NCBI GenBank assembly: GCA_963750495.1
Contig: CAVVQV010000006.1
Location: forward strand, 62,001 to 126,000
Direction of reading: 5' to 3'
From: JANLYC01 sp963750495
GTDB lineage: Bacteria > Actinomycetota > Actinomycetes > Propionibacteriales > Nocardioidaceae
Length of the DNA stretch: 64,000 bases
The notes beneath the pieces were generated by a model, which made no database searches, was not told the origin of the DNA, and saw only the letters and a program-made list of their open reading frames with translations. Within the stretch, counting starts at the first letter, position 1, and every line of letters starts with the position of its first letter. Shown here piece by piece: positions 24,235 through 33,053 of this stretch. Position numbers and translations under genes: made by a program.

Positions 24235-26040
24235 TCAGGTGGCCCGACGGCGGGTGGGAGCGCGCCGCTGCGACGGTTTGGTCACCGGCTCGCCTGCCTC
24301 GATGAGCTCGAGCCGGCGCGCCGCACCGAAGTCGGCCAGCGCGTCCGCCAGCTCTTCGACCGAAGGCTTGGGCGCAAGCACGTCGACGCGCAGGCCGTGC
24401 TCCTCACACGTCTTCGCGGTCGCCGGGCCAATGGCCGCGATCACCGTCGAGGCGTGCGGCTTGCCGGCGATGCCGACGAGGTTGCGCACCGTCGACGACG
24501 ACGTGAACACGACGGCGTCGAACTTCCCCGACTTGATCGCGTCGCGGGTCGGCGCCGGGGGCGGAGCGGCCCGCACGGTCCGGTAGGCCGTGACGTCGTC
24601 GACCTCCCAGCCGAGCTCGTGCAGCCCCGCGACCAAGGTCTCGGTCGCGATGTCAGCCCTGGGGAGGAACACCCGGTTGATCGGGTCGAGCACGTCGTCG
24701 AACGGTGGCCAGTCCTCGAGCAGGCCCTTGGCCGACTGCTCGCCGGAGGGCACGAGGTCGGCCCGGATCCCCCACTCGGCGATGTTCTGCGCGGTCTTGT
24801 CGCCCACGGCAGCGACCTTGAGACCGCTGAACGCCCGGGCGTCGAGACCGTACTCGTCGAACTTCTCGCGGACCGCCTTGACCGCGTTGACGGACGTGAA
24901 CACGATCCACTCGTAGCGCCCTTCGACGAGACCACGGACGGCCTTGTCCATCTGGAGCGGGTTACGAGGCGGCTCGACGGAGATCGTCGGCACCTCCTCC
25001 GGCACCCCGCCGTAGTTACGCAGCTTGGCCGACAGCGAGCCCGCCTGCTCCTTGGTGCGCGGTACCAGGACACGCCAGCCGAAGAGCGGCTTGGTCTCGA
25101 ACCACGACAACGCCTCACGCATCGCGACGACCTCACCAACCACGATGACGGCCGGTTCGTGGATGCGGGCCGAGCGGACGTCGGCGGCAACGGAGGCAAG
25201 TGTGGAGACCACGGTCTGCTGCTCGGTCGTCGTACCGATCGAGGTGACGGCGACCGGGGTGTCGTCGCCACGACCGGCGGCGACCAACGACCGTGCGATG
25301 TCTCCGAGCGACTTGACGGCCGACAGCAGCACGAGGGTCCGGCAGCCGGCGTAGGTAGACCAGTCGATCTTGGTGTCGGCGACGCTGAGGACCGTGACCT
25401 CGCGTGAGGTGCGCGTGGTCAGCGGCACGCCGGCGTACGCCGGGACGGCGGTCACCGCGCTGATGCCGGGAACGACCTCGAACGTCACCCGCGCCTTGAC
25501 GCAGGCGGCGGCCTCTTCGGCACCGGTGGCGTACATCCAGGGGTCACCGGAGAAGAGGCGGACGACAGGGCCCGGGGTCTTGGCGTGCTTGACGACAAGC
25601 CTGGCGCGCGAGGCGTGGGTCAGCGGCTGACCGTCCTCGCCGTACCCGCCGTCGATCATCGTCAGCTCGTCGATGCGGTCGCCGACGAGCGACGTCACCA
25701 GCCCCAGGTGCTCAGGCGACTCTGTGATGACGACCTGGGCGGCCCGGATCAGCTCGGTGGCGCGCACCGTCAACAAGCCTGGGTCTCCGGGGCCGGTCCC
25801 GATGAAGGACACCGATCCGGCAGGTCGCGGGGCGGCACTCGGCTGGTCGAGGCGGGCCGTGGCTGCACGGCTCGTCGACCTGGCGGCGGCTGTCTTGGAC
25901 ATGTTCTGGTTCACCGTCTTGCTGTTCGAGGGTTGCTTCTTGCTGGTCGTGGTCGGCGTGGTCGTGCGACCGGTGCCGGTGGTCCTACTCGGTGCCTTGT
26001 TGCGGGTCGGGCTCGGGCCCGGTTCTACGGATCTGCTCAT
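24235..26040 (-). CDS. hemD: uroporphyrinogen-III C-methyltransferase-like / uroporphyrinogen-III synthase fusion
   Basis: The 601-residue product has a disordered Ser/Thr/Lys-rich N-terminus (about 75 residues), a SUMT-like domain (about 78-320) and a HemD domain (about 330-570). SUMT features are FIGTGPGDPGLLTVRA and VVPGISAVTAVPAYAG, but the glycine-rich site reads VRLFSGDPWMYATGAEE instead of the usual LKGGDPFVFGRGGEE, so methyltransferase activity is doubtful. HemD features include ILVxR-like WRVLVPRTKEQAGSL, WIVFTSVNAV, VAAVGDKTAQ and FTSSSTVRNL. HemD closes hydroxymethylbilane to uroporphyrinogen III. The start overlaps hemC (ATGA). Confidence 0.9.
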   Translation of the reverse strand: MSRSVEPGPSPTRNKAPSRTTGTGRTTTPTTTSKKQPSNSKTVNQNMSKTAAARSTSRAATARLDQPSAAPRPAGSVSFIGTGPGDPGLLTVRATELIRAAQVVITESPEHLGLVTSLVGDRIDELTMIDGGYGEDGQPLTHASRARLVVKHAKTPGPVVRLFSGDPWMYATGAEEAAACVKARVTFEVVPGISAVTAVPAYAGVPLTTRTSREVTVLSVADTKIDWSTYAGCRTLVLLSAVKSLGDIARSLVAAGRGDDTPVAVTSIGTTTEQQTVVSTLASVAADVRSARIHEPAVIVVGEVVAMREALSWFETKPLFGWRVLVPRTKEQAGSLSAKLRNYGGVPEEVPTISVEPPRNPLQMDKAVRGLVEGRYEWIVFTSVNAVKAVREKFDEYGLDARAFSGLKVAAVGDKTAQNIAEWGIRADLVPSGEQSAKGLLEDWPPFDDVLDPINRVFLPRADIATETLVAGLHELGWEVDDVTAYRTVRAAPPPAPTRDAIKSGKFDAVVFTSSSTVRNLVGIAGKPHASTVIAAIGPATAKTCEEHGLRVDVLAPKPSVEELADALADFGAARRLELIEAGEPVTKPSQRRAPTRRRAT

Positions 26041-26966
26041 GACGCCATCTCCTGCATCAACGCGGCAGCACCTTCGGCGAGCAGCTCGTCGGCGAGCCTG
26101 CGTCCGACCCCGATCGGGTCATCCGCGGGGCCACCGGCGGACAGACGTACGACGTGACTGCCGTCCGGCGCCGCGACGACTCCGCGCAACCAGATCTCCA
26201 TCCCGTCCTCACCTTCCGCGACGTCGGCCAACGCGCCCACCGGGGCGCTGCACCCGGCCTCCAGCACCCGCAGCAGCTCCCGTTCGGCGGTGACTGCTGC
26301 GCGGGTTGCCTCGTCGTCGAGGACCTCGGCCACAGACCGGGCCAGGTCCGTTGCCGACGCGGCCACCTCGACGGCCAGCGCGCCCTGCCCGGGCGCCGGC
26401 AGCATCTGGATCGGGTCGATCGTCTCGGTGATCTCGTCCGCCCGACCGATCCGGACGAGACCGGCTCGGGCGAGCACGACGCCGTCGAGGTCACCGGAGG
26501 TCACCCGGGTGATGCGGGTGTCGACGTTGCCACGAATCGCGACTACGTCCAAACCGAGACCGAGGGCGAACAGCTGCGCGGCTCGTCGCGGCGATCCGGT
26601 CCCGACGCGAGAGCCAGGTGGCAGCTCGCCCAGGGTCAGACCGTCCCGCGCAACGAGCGCATCCCGCACATCACCGCGCTGCGGCACCGCTGCGAGGGTG
26701 ACCCGGTCGTCGGCTGCCGTGGGCAGGTCCTTGAGCGAATGGACGACGAGGTCGACGTCGCCGGCCGCCAGCGCCTCGCGCACCGCCCCGACGAAGACAC
26801 CCTGACCACCGATCTCGGTGAGCGGCCGATCGGTCGCATCACCCGCACTCACGACGTTGACCAGCTCGATCTCGACTCCGAGCGCAGCGGCGAGCCCGTC
26901 TGCGACGAGCTGGCTCTGCGCCCGTGCGAGCGTGCTGGCGCGCGTGCCGATCCGGATCGTGCTCAC
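26037..26966 (-). CDS. hemC: porphobilinogen deaminase (hydroxymethylbilane synthase)
   Basis: The 309-residue enzyme polymerises four porphobilinogens. It shows IRIGTRASTLARAQ at the N-terminus, VHSLKDLPT with the catalytic-region lysine and aspartate, GTGSPRRAAQL, RGNVDTRI, and the dipyrromethane-cofactor cysteine in LEAGCSAPVGA. GTG start overlaps the hemA stop (GTGA). Confidence 0.96.
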   Translation of the reverse strand: MSTIRIGTRASTLARAQSQLVADGLAAALGVEIELVNVVSAGDATDRPLTEIGGQGVFVGAVREALAAGDVDLVVHSLKDLPTAADDRVTLAAVPQRGDVRDALVARDGLTLGELPPGSRVGTGSPRRAAQLFALGLGLDVVAIRGNVDTRITRVTSGDLDGVVLARAGLVRIGRADEITETIDPIQMLPAPGQGALAVEVAASATDLARSVAEVLDDEATRAAVTAERELLRVLEAGCSAPVGALADVAEGEDGMEIWLRGVVAAPDGSHVVRLSAGGPADDPIGVGRRLADELLAEGAAALMQEMAS

Positions 26967-28264
26967 TCCTTCTCACCCGCCCGGGTGACGGCTTCGACCG
27001 CTGCGGGATCGAGCGCGAAAAGCTCGGCGAGCGCGTCGGCGTAGGACGAGTCGGGCACTCGTCCGGCCAGCTGTTTGATGCGGACCGTGGGCTCGTGCAG
27101 CAGCTTGTCAGCGACCCGGCGGACCGTGTGGACGACCTCGTCGCGTTGCGCGGGTGTCAGGCCCTCCAGTCGGCCCCACAGCCGGTCGAGCTCGGTCGCC
27201 ACGACGCCGGTCGCCATGCTCCGCAGTGCCACGAGCGTCGGCGCGACCCGCGCCGCGTCGCGTGCCGCCGCGAACGCCGCCACCTCCTGGGTGACGATCG
27301 CCTTGACCGCAGCCACGTCCTCGACCGCCGGCCCGTTGTGCACACTCTCGGCGACTGCGTGCAACGGGATCAGCGTCACGCCGGGCAGGTCGCCCGAGGC
27401 CGGTGCCACGTCGTGGGGAAGCGCGAGGTCGATGATCGCCATCCGGGCGGGGCGGGACCGTTGCGCGAGGGCTGCCGTCACGATCTCTGCGGGTACGACG
27501 ACGCCGGTGGCGCCGGTGCACGAGATGACGAGATCGGCACCGATCAGCTCATGTCCGAGCTCGGTCATGGCCACCGCACGTCCGTCGACCGAACGTGCGA
27601 GGCGATCGGCGTGCGCGAACGTCCGCGAGCAGATCGTGATGGTGCCGGCACCCGCGCGACGCACCGTCGCCGCGGCCAGCGCGGCGATCGACCCGGCCCC
27701 GATGATGCACACGGTGGCGTTGTCGAGCGGTCCGATGACCTCGACCGCCTCTTCGAGCGCGACGGACACGATCGACTGACCGGCGTGGTCGACGCCGGTC
27801 TCGGAATGCGCCCGCTTGCCGACCCGGAGCCCCTGCTGGAACAGCGTGTTGAGGGCGGGGCCGACGCTCTCGTCACCTTGGCCGCGACGGAGCGCGTCGC
27901 GCACCTGACCGAGGATCTGCCCTTCGCCGACCACCATCGAGTCGAGTCCGGTGGCGACCGAGAACAGGTGGTCGACAGCAGCCTCGTCGTAGTGGACGTA
28001 CAGCGACGGCAGAACCTGGTCGACCGAGGAGTCCGCGACGTCGACGAGCAAGGCGGTCAGGTCTTCGACGCTGCCGTGGAAACGGTCGACCTCTGCGTAG
28101 ATCTCGACCCGGTTGCAGGTTGCCAGGACCAGCGCCTCGCTGACGTGGTCGCTGTTCATGGCGGCAGCTCTGAGCTTCGACGCCCCAGCGTGGTCGAGCG
28201 CGAGCCGTTCGAGCAGCTCGACGGGCGCGCTGCGGTGCGAAGCGCCCACGATCAGAATGCTCAC
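26963..28264 (-). CDS. hemA: glutamyl-tRNA reductase
   Basis: The 433-residue enzyme makes glutamate-1-semialdehyde from glutamyl-tRNA, the first committed step of haem synthesis here. The catalytic cysteine is in LATCNRVEIYAE (about residue 50); GEGQILGQVRDA, the NADPH-binding IIGAGSIAALAA and SCTGA follow, then the C-terminal dimerisation helices. GTG start overlaps the rex stop (GTGA), so haem synthesis is coupled to the redox repressor. Confidence 0.96.
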   Translation of the reverse strand: MSILIVGASHRSAPVELLERLALDHAGASKLRAAAMNSDHVSEALVLATCNRVEIYAEVDRFHGSVEDLTALLVDVADSSVDQVLPSLYVHYDEAAVDHLFSVATGLDSMVVGEGQILGQVRDALRRGQGDESVGPALNTLFQQGLRVGKRAHSETGVDHAGQSIVSVALEEAVEVIGPLDNATVCIIGAGSIAALAAATVRRAGAGTITICSRTFAHADRLARSVDGRAVAMTELGHELIGADLVISCTGATGVVVPAEIVTAALAQRSRPARMAIIDLALPHDVAPASGDLPGVTLIPLHAVAESVHNGPAVEDVAAVKAIVTQEVAAFAAARDAARVAPTLVALRSMATGVVATELDRLWGRLEGLTPAQRDEVVHTVRRVADKLLHEPTVRIKQLAGRVPDSSYADALAELFALDPAAVEAVTRAGEKE

Positions 28265-28983
28265 GAGGCACCGGCCGAGAGCTGGTCGAGCGGAGACGCC
28301 GTGTGCCCGTGCGCCTTGCGCTGCTCGTGGTACGCCAGGATCTGCAGCTCGATCGACAGGTCGACCTTGCGAACGTCGACGTGCTCAGGCACGGACAGCA
28401 CGGTCGGAGCGAAGTTGAGGATGCTGCTGACGCCGGCCTCGACCAGCTGGTCACACACGTCCTGGGCGGCACTGGCCGGGGTGGCGATCACGCCGATCGA
28501 CACCGCACCCTCGCGCACGACGGTCTCGAGGTCGTCGAGCGAGGAGATCTGCAGGTCGCCCACCGCCTCGCCCACCCGGGCAGGGTCGCTGTCGAGCAGT
28601 GCCGCGACCTGGAAGCCGCGGGAGGCGAAGCCGGAGTAGTTGGCCAGCGCGTGGCCGAGGTTCCCAATACCGACGATGACGACGGACCAGTCCTGGGTCA
28701 GCCCGATCTCGCGGGCGATCTGGTAGCGCAGATAGTTGACGTCGTAGCCGACGCCGCGGGTGCCGTAGGTGCCGAGATAGGACAGGTCCTTGCGGAGCTT
28801 GGCGGAGTTGACGCCGGCCGCGCTGGCCAGGTCTTCGCTGCTCGCCGTGCCGACGTCACGGTCGGAGAGGGCCGTCAGTGCTCGCAGGTACACGGGAAGC
28901 CGGGCGATCGTGGCCTCGGGGATGCCCCGTTCCGCACGCTCGTCGCGGGCTCGGCCGCTCTTGCGGCTCCGTGCCGTGGTCAT
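28261..28983 (-). CDS. rex: redox-sensing transcriptional repressor Rex
   Basis: The 240-residue repressor binds NADH through a Rossmann fold and leaves DNA when NADH/NAD+ is high. The winged helix shows IPEATIARLPVYLRAL and SSEDLASAAGVNSAKLRKDL, followed by GTYGTRGVGYDV; the nucleotide loop is VIVGIGNLGHALANY. Start ATG at 28983 was chosen by alignment; the open frame extends further upstream. It heads the rex-hemA-hemC-hemD-hemB operon, the same arrangement as in Streptomyces, and is probably autoregulated. Confidence 0.94.
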   Translation of the reverse strand: MTTARSRKSGRARDERAERGIPEATIARLPVYLRALTALSDRDVGTASSEDLASAAGVNSAKLRKDLSYLGTYGTRGVGYDVNYLRYQIAREIGLTQDWSVVIVGIGNLGHALANYSGFASRGFQVAALLDSDPARVGEAVGDLQISSLDDLETVVREGAVSIGVIATPASAAQDVCDQLVEAGVSSILNFAPTVLSVPEHVDVRKVDLSIELQILAYHEQRKAHGHTASPLDQLSAGAS

Positions 28984-29072
28984 ACAGAGGTCACCGTGCT
29001 CCTGGCTGCTCCTGGCTGCTCCCGGGCGCTGCTCGTCGGCTCGCACTCGCGTGGGAGCGACGACTCCTGACC

Positions 29073-29101
29073 ACTCTAAGAGTTTGTGAACGTGAGAACA
29101 A
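29073..29101 (-). promoter_or_regulatory. rex promoter with embedded candidate Rex operator
   Basis: On the minus strand a -35-like TTGTTC (29096-29101) and a -10 TAGAGT (29073-29078) are 17 nt apart. The plus strand at 29084-29101 reads TTGTGAA-CGTG-AGAACAA, which matches the Rex consensus in all seven bases of one half and four of seven in the other, with the correct 4-bp spacer. The operator overlaps the -35 and the spacer, as expected for repression. Confidence 0.5.
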
Positions 29102-29176
29102 AATCGTCTCACCCCGTTGTCGGGCGCAGTGATCTACGTCACAAGCGACCGCCGGGCGGCTACCGGAAGGTGTGTC

Positions 29177-29413
29177 TCACCGCAGGGCGTGACGGAGGCG
29201 GTCGGCGTCGACCCGCCAGAAGTCGTGCTGCTTGCCGTCCACGAACGTCACCGGGATCTGTTCCCCGTACTCGGCCATGAGCGCGTCGTCCGCGCTGATG
29301 TCCACCACTTCGTACGACGTCCCGAGCTCGTCGCACACGTCGGCGATGACGGCCTGGGCCACGTCACACAGATGACAGCCCGGCTTGGACAGCATCCGGA
29401 CCCGGGCGCTCAC
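29177..29413 (-). CDS. glutaredoxin-like protein
   Basis: The 78-residue protein has the dithiol motif SKPGCHLCDV (C13, C16), followed by YEVVDISADD and the cis-proline region EQIPVTFVDGK. It fits the short glutaredoxin/DUF836 family and may reduce protein disulfides. The GTG start overlaps the acyl-CoA ligase stop (GTGA). A homologue precedes hemA in M. tuberculosis (Rv0508). Confidence 0.85.
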   Translation of the reverse strand: MSARVRMLSKPGCHLCDVAQAVIADVCDELGTSYEVVDISADDALMAEYGEQIPVTFVDGKQHDFWRVDADRLRHALR

Positions 29414-31014
29414 GCCAGCCCCATCGCCCGGCGTGCGTCGCCCGCACGAAGCCGGCCCTTGGCAACCTTGCCGGTCGCGGAATGCGGCAGCTCGGTGACG
29501 ACCTCGATCACGGACGGAACTTTGAACCGAGCCACCCGCTGCTCACAGTGCCGAGCGACCGCCAGCCGGAGCTCACCGGCATCGACCCCGTCAGCCGCGA
29601 CCAGGAACGCGACCACTGCCTCACCGGTGCGATCGTCCGGTTGACCGATCACGGCGCACTCGGCCACCCCCGGCACCTCGCTGACCACGTCCTCGATCTC
29701 AGACGGGTAGACATTGAAGCCCGACACGATCACGAGCTCCTTGAGCCGGTCGACCAGGAAGAGGTCGCCGTCGGCGTCGAGGAAGCCGATGTCTCCCGTG
29801 GCCAGCCAGCCCTCAGGTCCGGGAGCACCGTCGCCGTCGGGCCAGTAGCCGGAGAAGACGTTGTCGCCGCGCACCCAGATCTCGCCCGGGTCGTCGGCAT
29901 GTACCTCGCGGCCGACGTCGTCGACGACTTTCAGCTCGACCCCAGGAAGCGCACGGCCGCTCGAGCCAGGCTTGTGGCGAGGCGTTCCGATGGTGGAGGT
30001 GACGATGGGTGCTGCCTCGGTCAGACCGTATCCCTGCTCGACGTCGACCCCGGTGAGCTCCTCGAACCGCCGCGCGGTCTCCGCCGCCAGCGGGGCCGCG
30101 CCGGACAGGAGGACCCGGACCGAGCGCAGCTGGTGACGGAGCCCGGCCGCGTCACGGGTCATCCATGCGGCGATCACCGGCGGGGCGACCGGGACCACGC
30201 TCACGGCGCGCTCGGCAACCAGCGACAGCGTGTCGTCCGGGTCGAACCGGGGCCCCAGGACGAGCGTGGCTCCGTTGAGCAGCACCTGCCCGAGGACGGC
30301 GTTGAGGCCGTACACGTGGCACAACGGCACGACACCCAGTACGACGTCGTCCGCGTTGATGGGAGTGGGCCTGGTCTGCGAGGCCTGGTCGATGTTGGCC
30401 AGCAGCGCCCGGTGACTGAGCATCGCGCCGCGGGGGTGACCGCTCGTGCCGGAGGTGTAGAGCAAAACCGCCAGGGACTCACGATCGCGGGGCGTGACCA
30501 CGGCGGCATCGTCGACAGCCAGGTCGTCGTACGCGATCTCACCGGGCTCGGGTTGGGAGCCGACGACTACCAGCCGTGGTGGCTGTACCCGCTCCTGGAC
30601 TGCGCCGATCTGGTCGCGAGGACCCTCGGCCTCCTCGGTGACCGCGGCACGCACCGCCGACAGCGTGGTCTCGTCAGCGAAGCACAGCCGCGCCCCGCTG
30701 TCCGCCAGCATGCGGGAGATCTCGTCGCTGGTCGAGGTGGGGTTCAGGGGAACCGCGACCATGCCGGCGCGCAGGGCGGCAAGGTAGCCGGCGACGAAGG
30801 CGCTCCCGTTGCCGAGCGCGAGCGCCACCCGCTGACCGCCCACGAGCCCAGCCCGCGAGAGACCGCCGGCCAGGGCGGACACGTGCCTGTCGAGCGCGTC
30901 CCACGTCAGCCTCACGTCGGTGTCGCTCTGGATGAGGGCGGCCTTGTCCGGGGTCCGTTCGGCGTTCGACCGCAGCAGGTCGGCCACGTTGGTCGCTGGG
31001 ATGCGCAACTTCAC
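29410..31014 (-). CDS. AMP-dependent acyl-CoA synthetase/ligase
   Basis: The 534-residue ANL enzyme activates a carboxylic acid, probably a fatty acid, as acyl-AMP then acyl-CoA. Motifs: LLYTSGTSGHPRGAMLSH (phosphate loop), GYGLTEAAPIV, GWLATGDIGFLDADGDLFLV, DRLKELVIVSGFNVYPSEIE and the catalytic lysine in PHSATGKVAKGRL. GTG at 31014 lies 7 nt after a CAGACT box and has no Shine-Dalgarno. Chain length and pathway are not readable. It is coupled to the glutaredoxin gene. Confidence 0.88.
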   Translation of the reverse strand: MKLRIPATNVADLLRSNAERTPDKAALIQSDTDVRLTWDALDRHVSALAGGLSRAGLVGGQRVALALGNGSAFVAGYLAALRAGMVAVPLNPTSTSDEISRMLADSGARLCFADETTLSAVRAAVTEEAEGPRDQIGAVQERVQPPRLVVVGSQPEPGEIAYDDLAVDDAAVVTPRDRESLAVLLYTSGTSGHPRGAMLSHRALLANIDQASQTRPTPINADDVVLGVVPLCHVYGLNAVLGQVLLNGATLVLGPRFDPDDTLSLVAERAVSVVPVAPPVIAAWMTRDAAGLRHQLRSVRVLLSGAAPLAAETARRFEELTGVDVEQGYGLTEAAPIVTSTIGTPRHKPGSSGRALPGVELKVVDDVGREVHADDPGEIWVRGDNVFSGYWPDGDGAPGPEGWLATGDIGFLDADGDLFLVDRLKELVIVSGFNVYPSEIEDVVSEVPGVAECAVIGQPDDRTGEAVVAFLVAADGVDAGELRLAVARHCEQRVARFKVPSVIEVVTELPHSATGKVAKGRLRAGDARRAMGLA

Positions 31015-31079
31015 CACAGCGAGTCTGGCACACGGTCGCCAGCTGGGATCGGGCGTGTCCGACCTCCTGCGGAAGCCTC

Positions 31080-31085
31080 TAGGCT
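31080..31085 (+). promoter_or_regulatory. leaderless -10 box of the HAD-family gene
   Basis: TAGGCT lies 6 nt before the GTG at 31092; no Shine-Dalgarno is visible. Confidence 0.5.
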
Positions 31086-31091
31086 GGAGCC

Positions 31092-31976
31092 GTGAACGCG
31101 CCGGTTCCGCCTGATCCGTCGGCCCGACTGCGCGCCAGGTCCGTGATGGCCGGGCAGGCGGCGGCATCGACCGCCGAGGTCGAGGCAGCGCTGGCCATGC
31201 CCCCTGACCCGACCGCCGCTGCCTTCTTCGACGTCGACAACACCGTCATGCAGGGTGCCTCGATCTTCCACCTGGCCCGTGGGCTGCACCGCCGGCAGTT
31301 CGTCACCACCAAGGACATCGCCAAGGCGGCCTGGGACCAGGCGTACTTCCGGATCGTCGGGGTCGAGGACCCCGATGCCGTCGCCAACGCCCGCGTCTCC
31401 GCACTCTCGTTCATCGCGGGGCACCGGGTCGAAGAAGTGCAGTCGCTCGCCGAGGAGATCTTCGACGAGGCCATGTCGCACCGCATCTGGCCCGGGACCC
31501 AGGCGTTGGCTCAGATCCATCTCGACCAGGGCCAACGGGTCTGGCTCGTCACTGCGGCCCCGGTAGAGATCGCCCGCGTCATCGCCCATCGCCTGGGCCT
31601 CACCGGCGCGCTCGGCACCGTCGCCGAGGAGGTCGACGGCGTCTACACCGGTCGCCTGGCGGGAGACCTGCTGCACGGGGTCGCGAAGGCAGCGGCCGTC
31701 GACGCGCTCGCCGAGCAGGAGGGCCTCGATCTCGCTCGGTGCTCGGCGTACTCCGACTCGTTCAACGACCTGCCGATGCTGTCGATCGTGGGGGACCCCT
31801 GCGCAGTGAACCCGGACAGCCGACTGCGCGACCACGCCCGCCAGCAAGGCTGGCGGATCCGCGACTACCGCACCGGACGGAAGGCGGCCAAGCTCGGCCT
31901 GGTGGCCGCAGCCGGAGCCGGGGCGTTGACCGGAAGTGTGGCCGCCGCTGTCGCGCTGCGCCGCAAGATCCGCTGA
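31092..31976 (+). CDS. HAD-IB family phosphatase with C-terminal membrane segment
   Basis: The 294-residue protein has the HAD nucleophile motif FFDVDNTVMQ (D47, D49), motif II VWLVTAAPVEIA, and motif IV AYSDSFNDLPML. The cap region matches the SerB-like HAD-IB branch, and the M. tuberculosis counterpart in this neighbourhood is serB1 (Rv0505c), though activity on phosphoserine is unproven for this clade. A hydrophobic helix near residues 270-287 suggests membrane anchoring. GTG start, leaderless. Confidence 0.85.
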   Translation: MNAPVPPDPSARLRARSVMAGQAAASTAEVEAALAMPPDPTAAAFFDVDNTVMQGASIFHLARGLHRRQFVTTKDIAKAAWDQAYFRIVGVEDPDAVANARVSALSFIAGHRVEEVQSLAEEIFDEAMSHRIWPGTQALAQIHLDQGQRVWLVTAAPVEIARVIAHRLGLTGALGTVAEEVDGVYTGRLAGDLLHGVAKAAAVDALAEQEGLDLARCSAYSDSFNDLPMLSIVGDPCAVNPDSRLRDHARQQGWRIRDYRTGRKAAKLGLVAAAGAGALTGSVAAAVALRRKIR

Positions 31977-32155
31977 TCTCGTGCCCGCGGGCCGACAGAT
32001 CTCGTGCGATGAGCCCGATCCGCGACTTCTGGGCGCCACTGCCCCGTGACGCCCCGTGGGATGCCCGTTACAGACAGGTTTCCATGGGGAACAGAGACGG
32101 CGTACCATCGGCGGATTGAGGGAGCCGACGATATGTCGCCGGAGAGGGAGTTGGC

Positions 32156-32869
32156 ATGTCTTGCGGTAGTTCCGCACGCCTGACAGGACTCGAGGTCCTG
32201 CGCTGCGCGGTCGCTGACCTGTTGCTTGCACCACCGCTGCTGGCGACGGCTGCCGACCAACCCGCCGGCAGCGGAGGCCATCCCGGCGGTGTTGCCGACT
32301 ACCCGCCCGAGACCGATGACGACAGCCGTCGCCTCACCGCCCTCGTCGACCTGGCCCGAGCGGGAGACGCTGACGCATTCGGTCTGCTCTACGACCACTA
32401 CTCGCACAGTGTCTACCGGTTCGTCTTCTACCGGGTCGGCTCCCAGGCGCTGGCCGAGGACCTCACCAGCGAGACGTTCTTCCGGGCCCTTCGTTCGATG
32501 ACCGGGTTCCAGTGGCAGGGCAAGGACTTCGGGGCCTGGCTCATGACGATCGCCCGCAACCTCGTCGTCGACCACTACAAGTCCGGGCGTTCGCGGCTCG
32601 AGACGGTGACGGACGACCTCACCGGCCACGATGCGGCCACGGCCGGTCCGGAGGACGAGGTCATCTCCCGGCTCACGTCCGAAACCCTGCTCGAAGCGCT
32701 CACCAAGCTGCCCGAGGAGCAACGGACCTGCCTGGTGATGCGCTTCCTCAACGAAAGCTCGATCGCCGAGACGGCGCGGGTGCTCGGGCGCACCGAGGGG
32801 GCGATCAAGCAGCTCCAGCTGCGAGCCGTGCGGAATCTCGCGAAGCTCATGCCGTCGGGTGCCCGATGA
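32156..32869 (+). CDS. ECF sigma factor, BldN-like
   Basis: The 237-residue protein has sigma region 2 at about residues 60-125 (DADAFGLLYDHYSHSVYRFV, LAEDLTSETFFRAL, DFGAWLMTIARNLVVDH) and region 4 at about 175-230 (LPEEQRTCLVMRFLNESS, IAETARVLGRTEGAIKQ). About 57 residues precede region 2, far more than most ECF factors; Streptomyces BldN also carries an N-terminal extension that is removed. Position next to a DUF5667 membrane protein and close to rex-hem matches the Streptomyces bldN locus. The ATG at 32156 has a GAGAGGGAG Shine-Dalgarno. Regulon here unknown. Confidence 0.87.
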   Translation: MSCGSSARLTGLEVLRCAVADLLLAPPLLATAADQPAGSGGHPGGVADYPPETDDDSRRLTALVDLARAGDADAFGLLYDHYSHSVYRFVFYRVGSQALAEDLTSETFFRALRSMTGFQWQGKDFGAWLMTIARNLVVDHYKSGRSRLETVTDDLTGHDAATAGPEDEVISRLTSETLLEALTKLPEEQRTCLVMRFLNESSIAETARVLGRTEGAIKQLQLRAVRNLAKLMPSGAR

Positions 32870-33053
32870 CGGCCACCCTGTGGGAGCTGATGGCGATTTG
32901 TCATGGCCCACGTGAACTAGGTCAAGATGGCCCATTCAGGGGCCTAACCCAGCCGGACCTTCGCTCGTTCACTCTGACAAGGGCCACGAGACGGCCTGCG
33001 ACGCAGCTCGCGGGCGGATCGGGCGGCACGGACAGAAGGGGTGGGCATCCCCG

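Noticed and set aside
31975..32007. Direct repeat GATCTCGTGC (twice, 23 nt apart) after the HAD gene
   Set aside because: Ten bases in short non-coding sequence with no further structure; likely chance or minor duplication.
32905..32925. GTGAACTAGG after the sigma gene as a fourth palindrome copy or Rex site
   Set aside because: Only ten bases match one arm, there is no complementary arm, and the right Rex half is poor.
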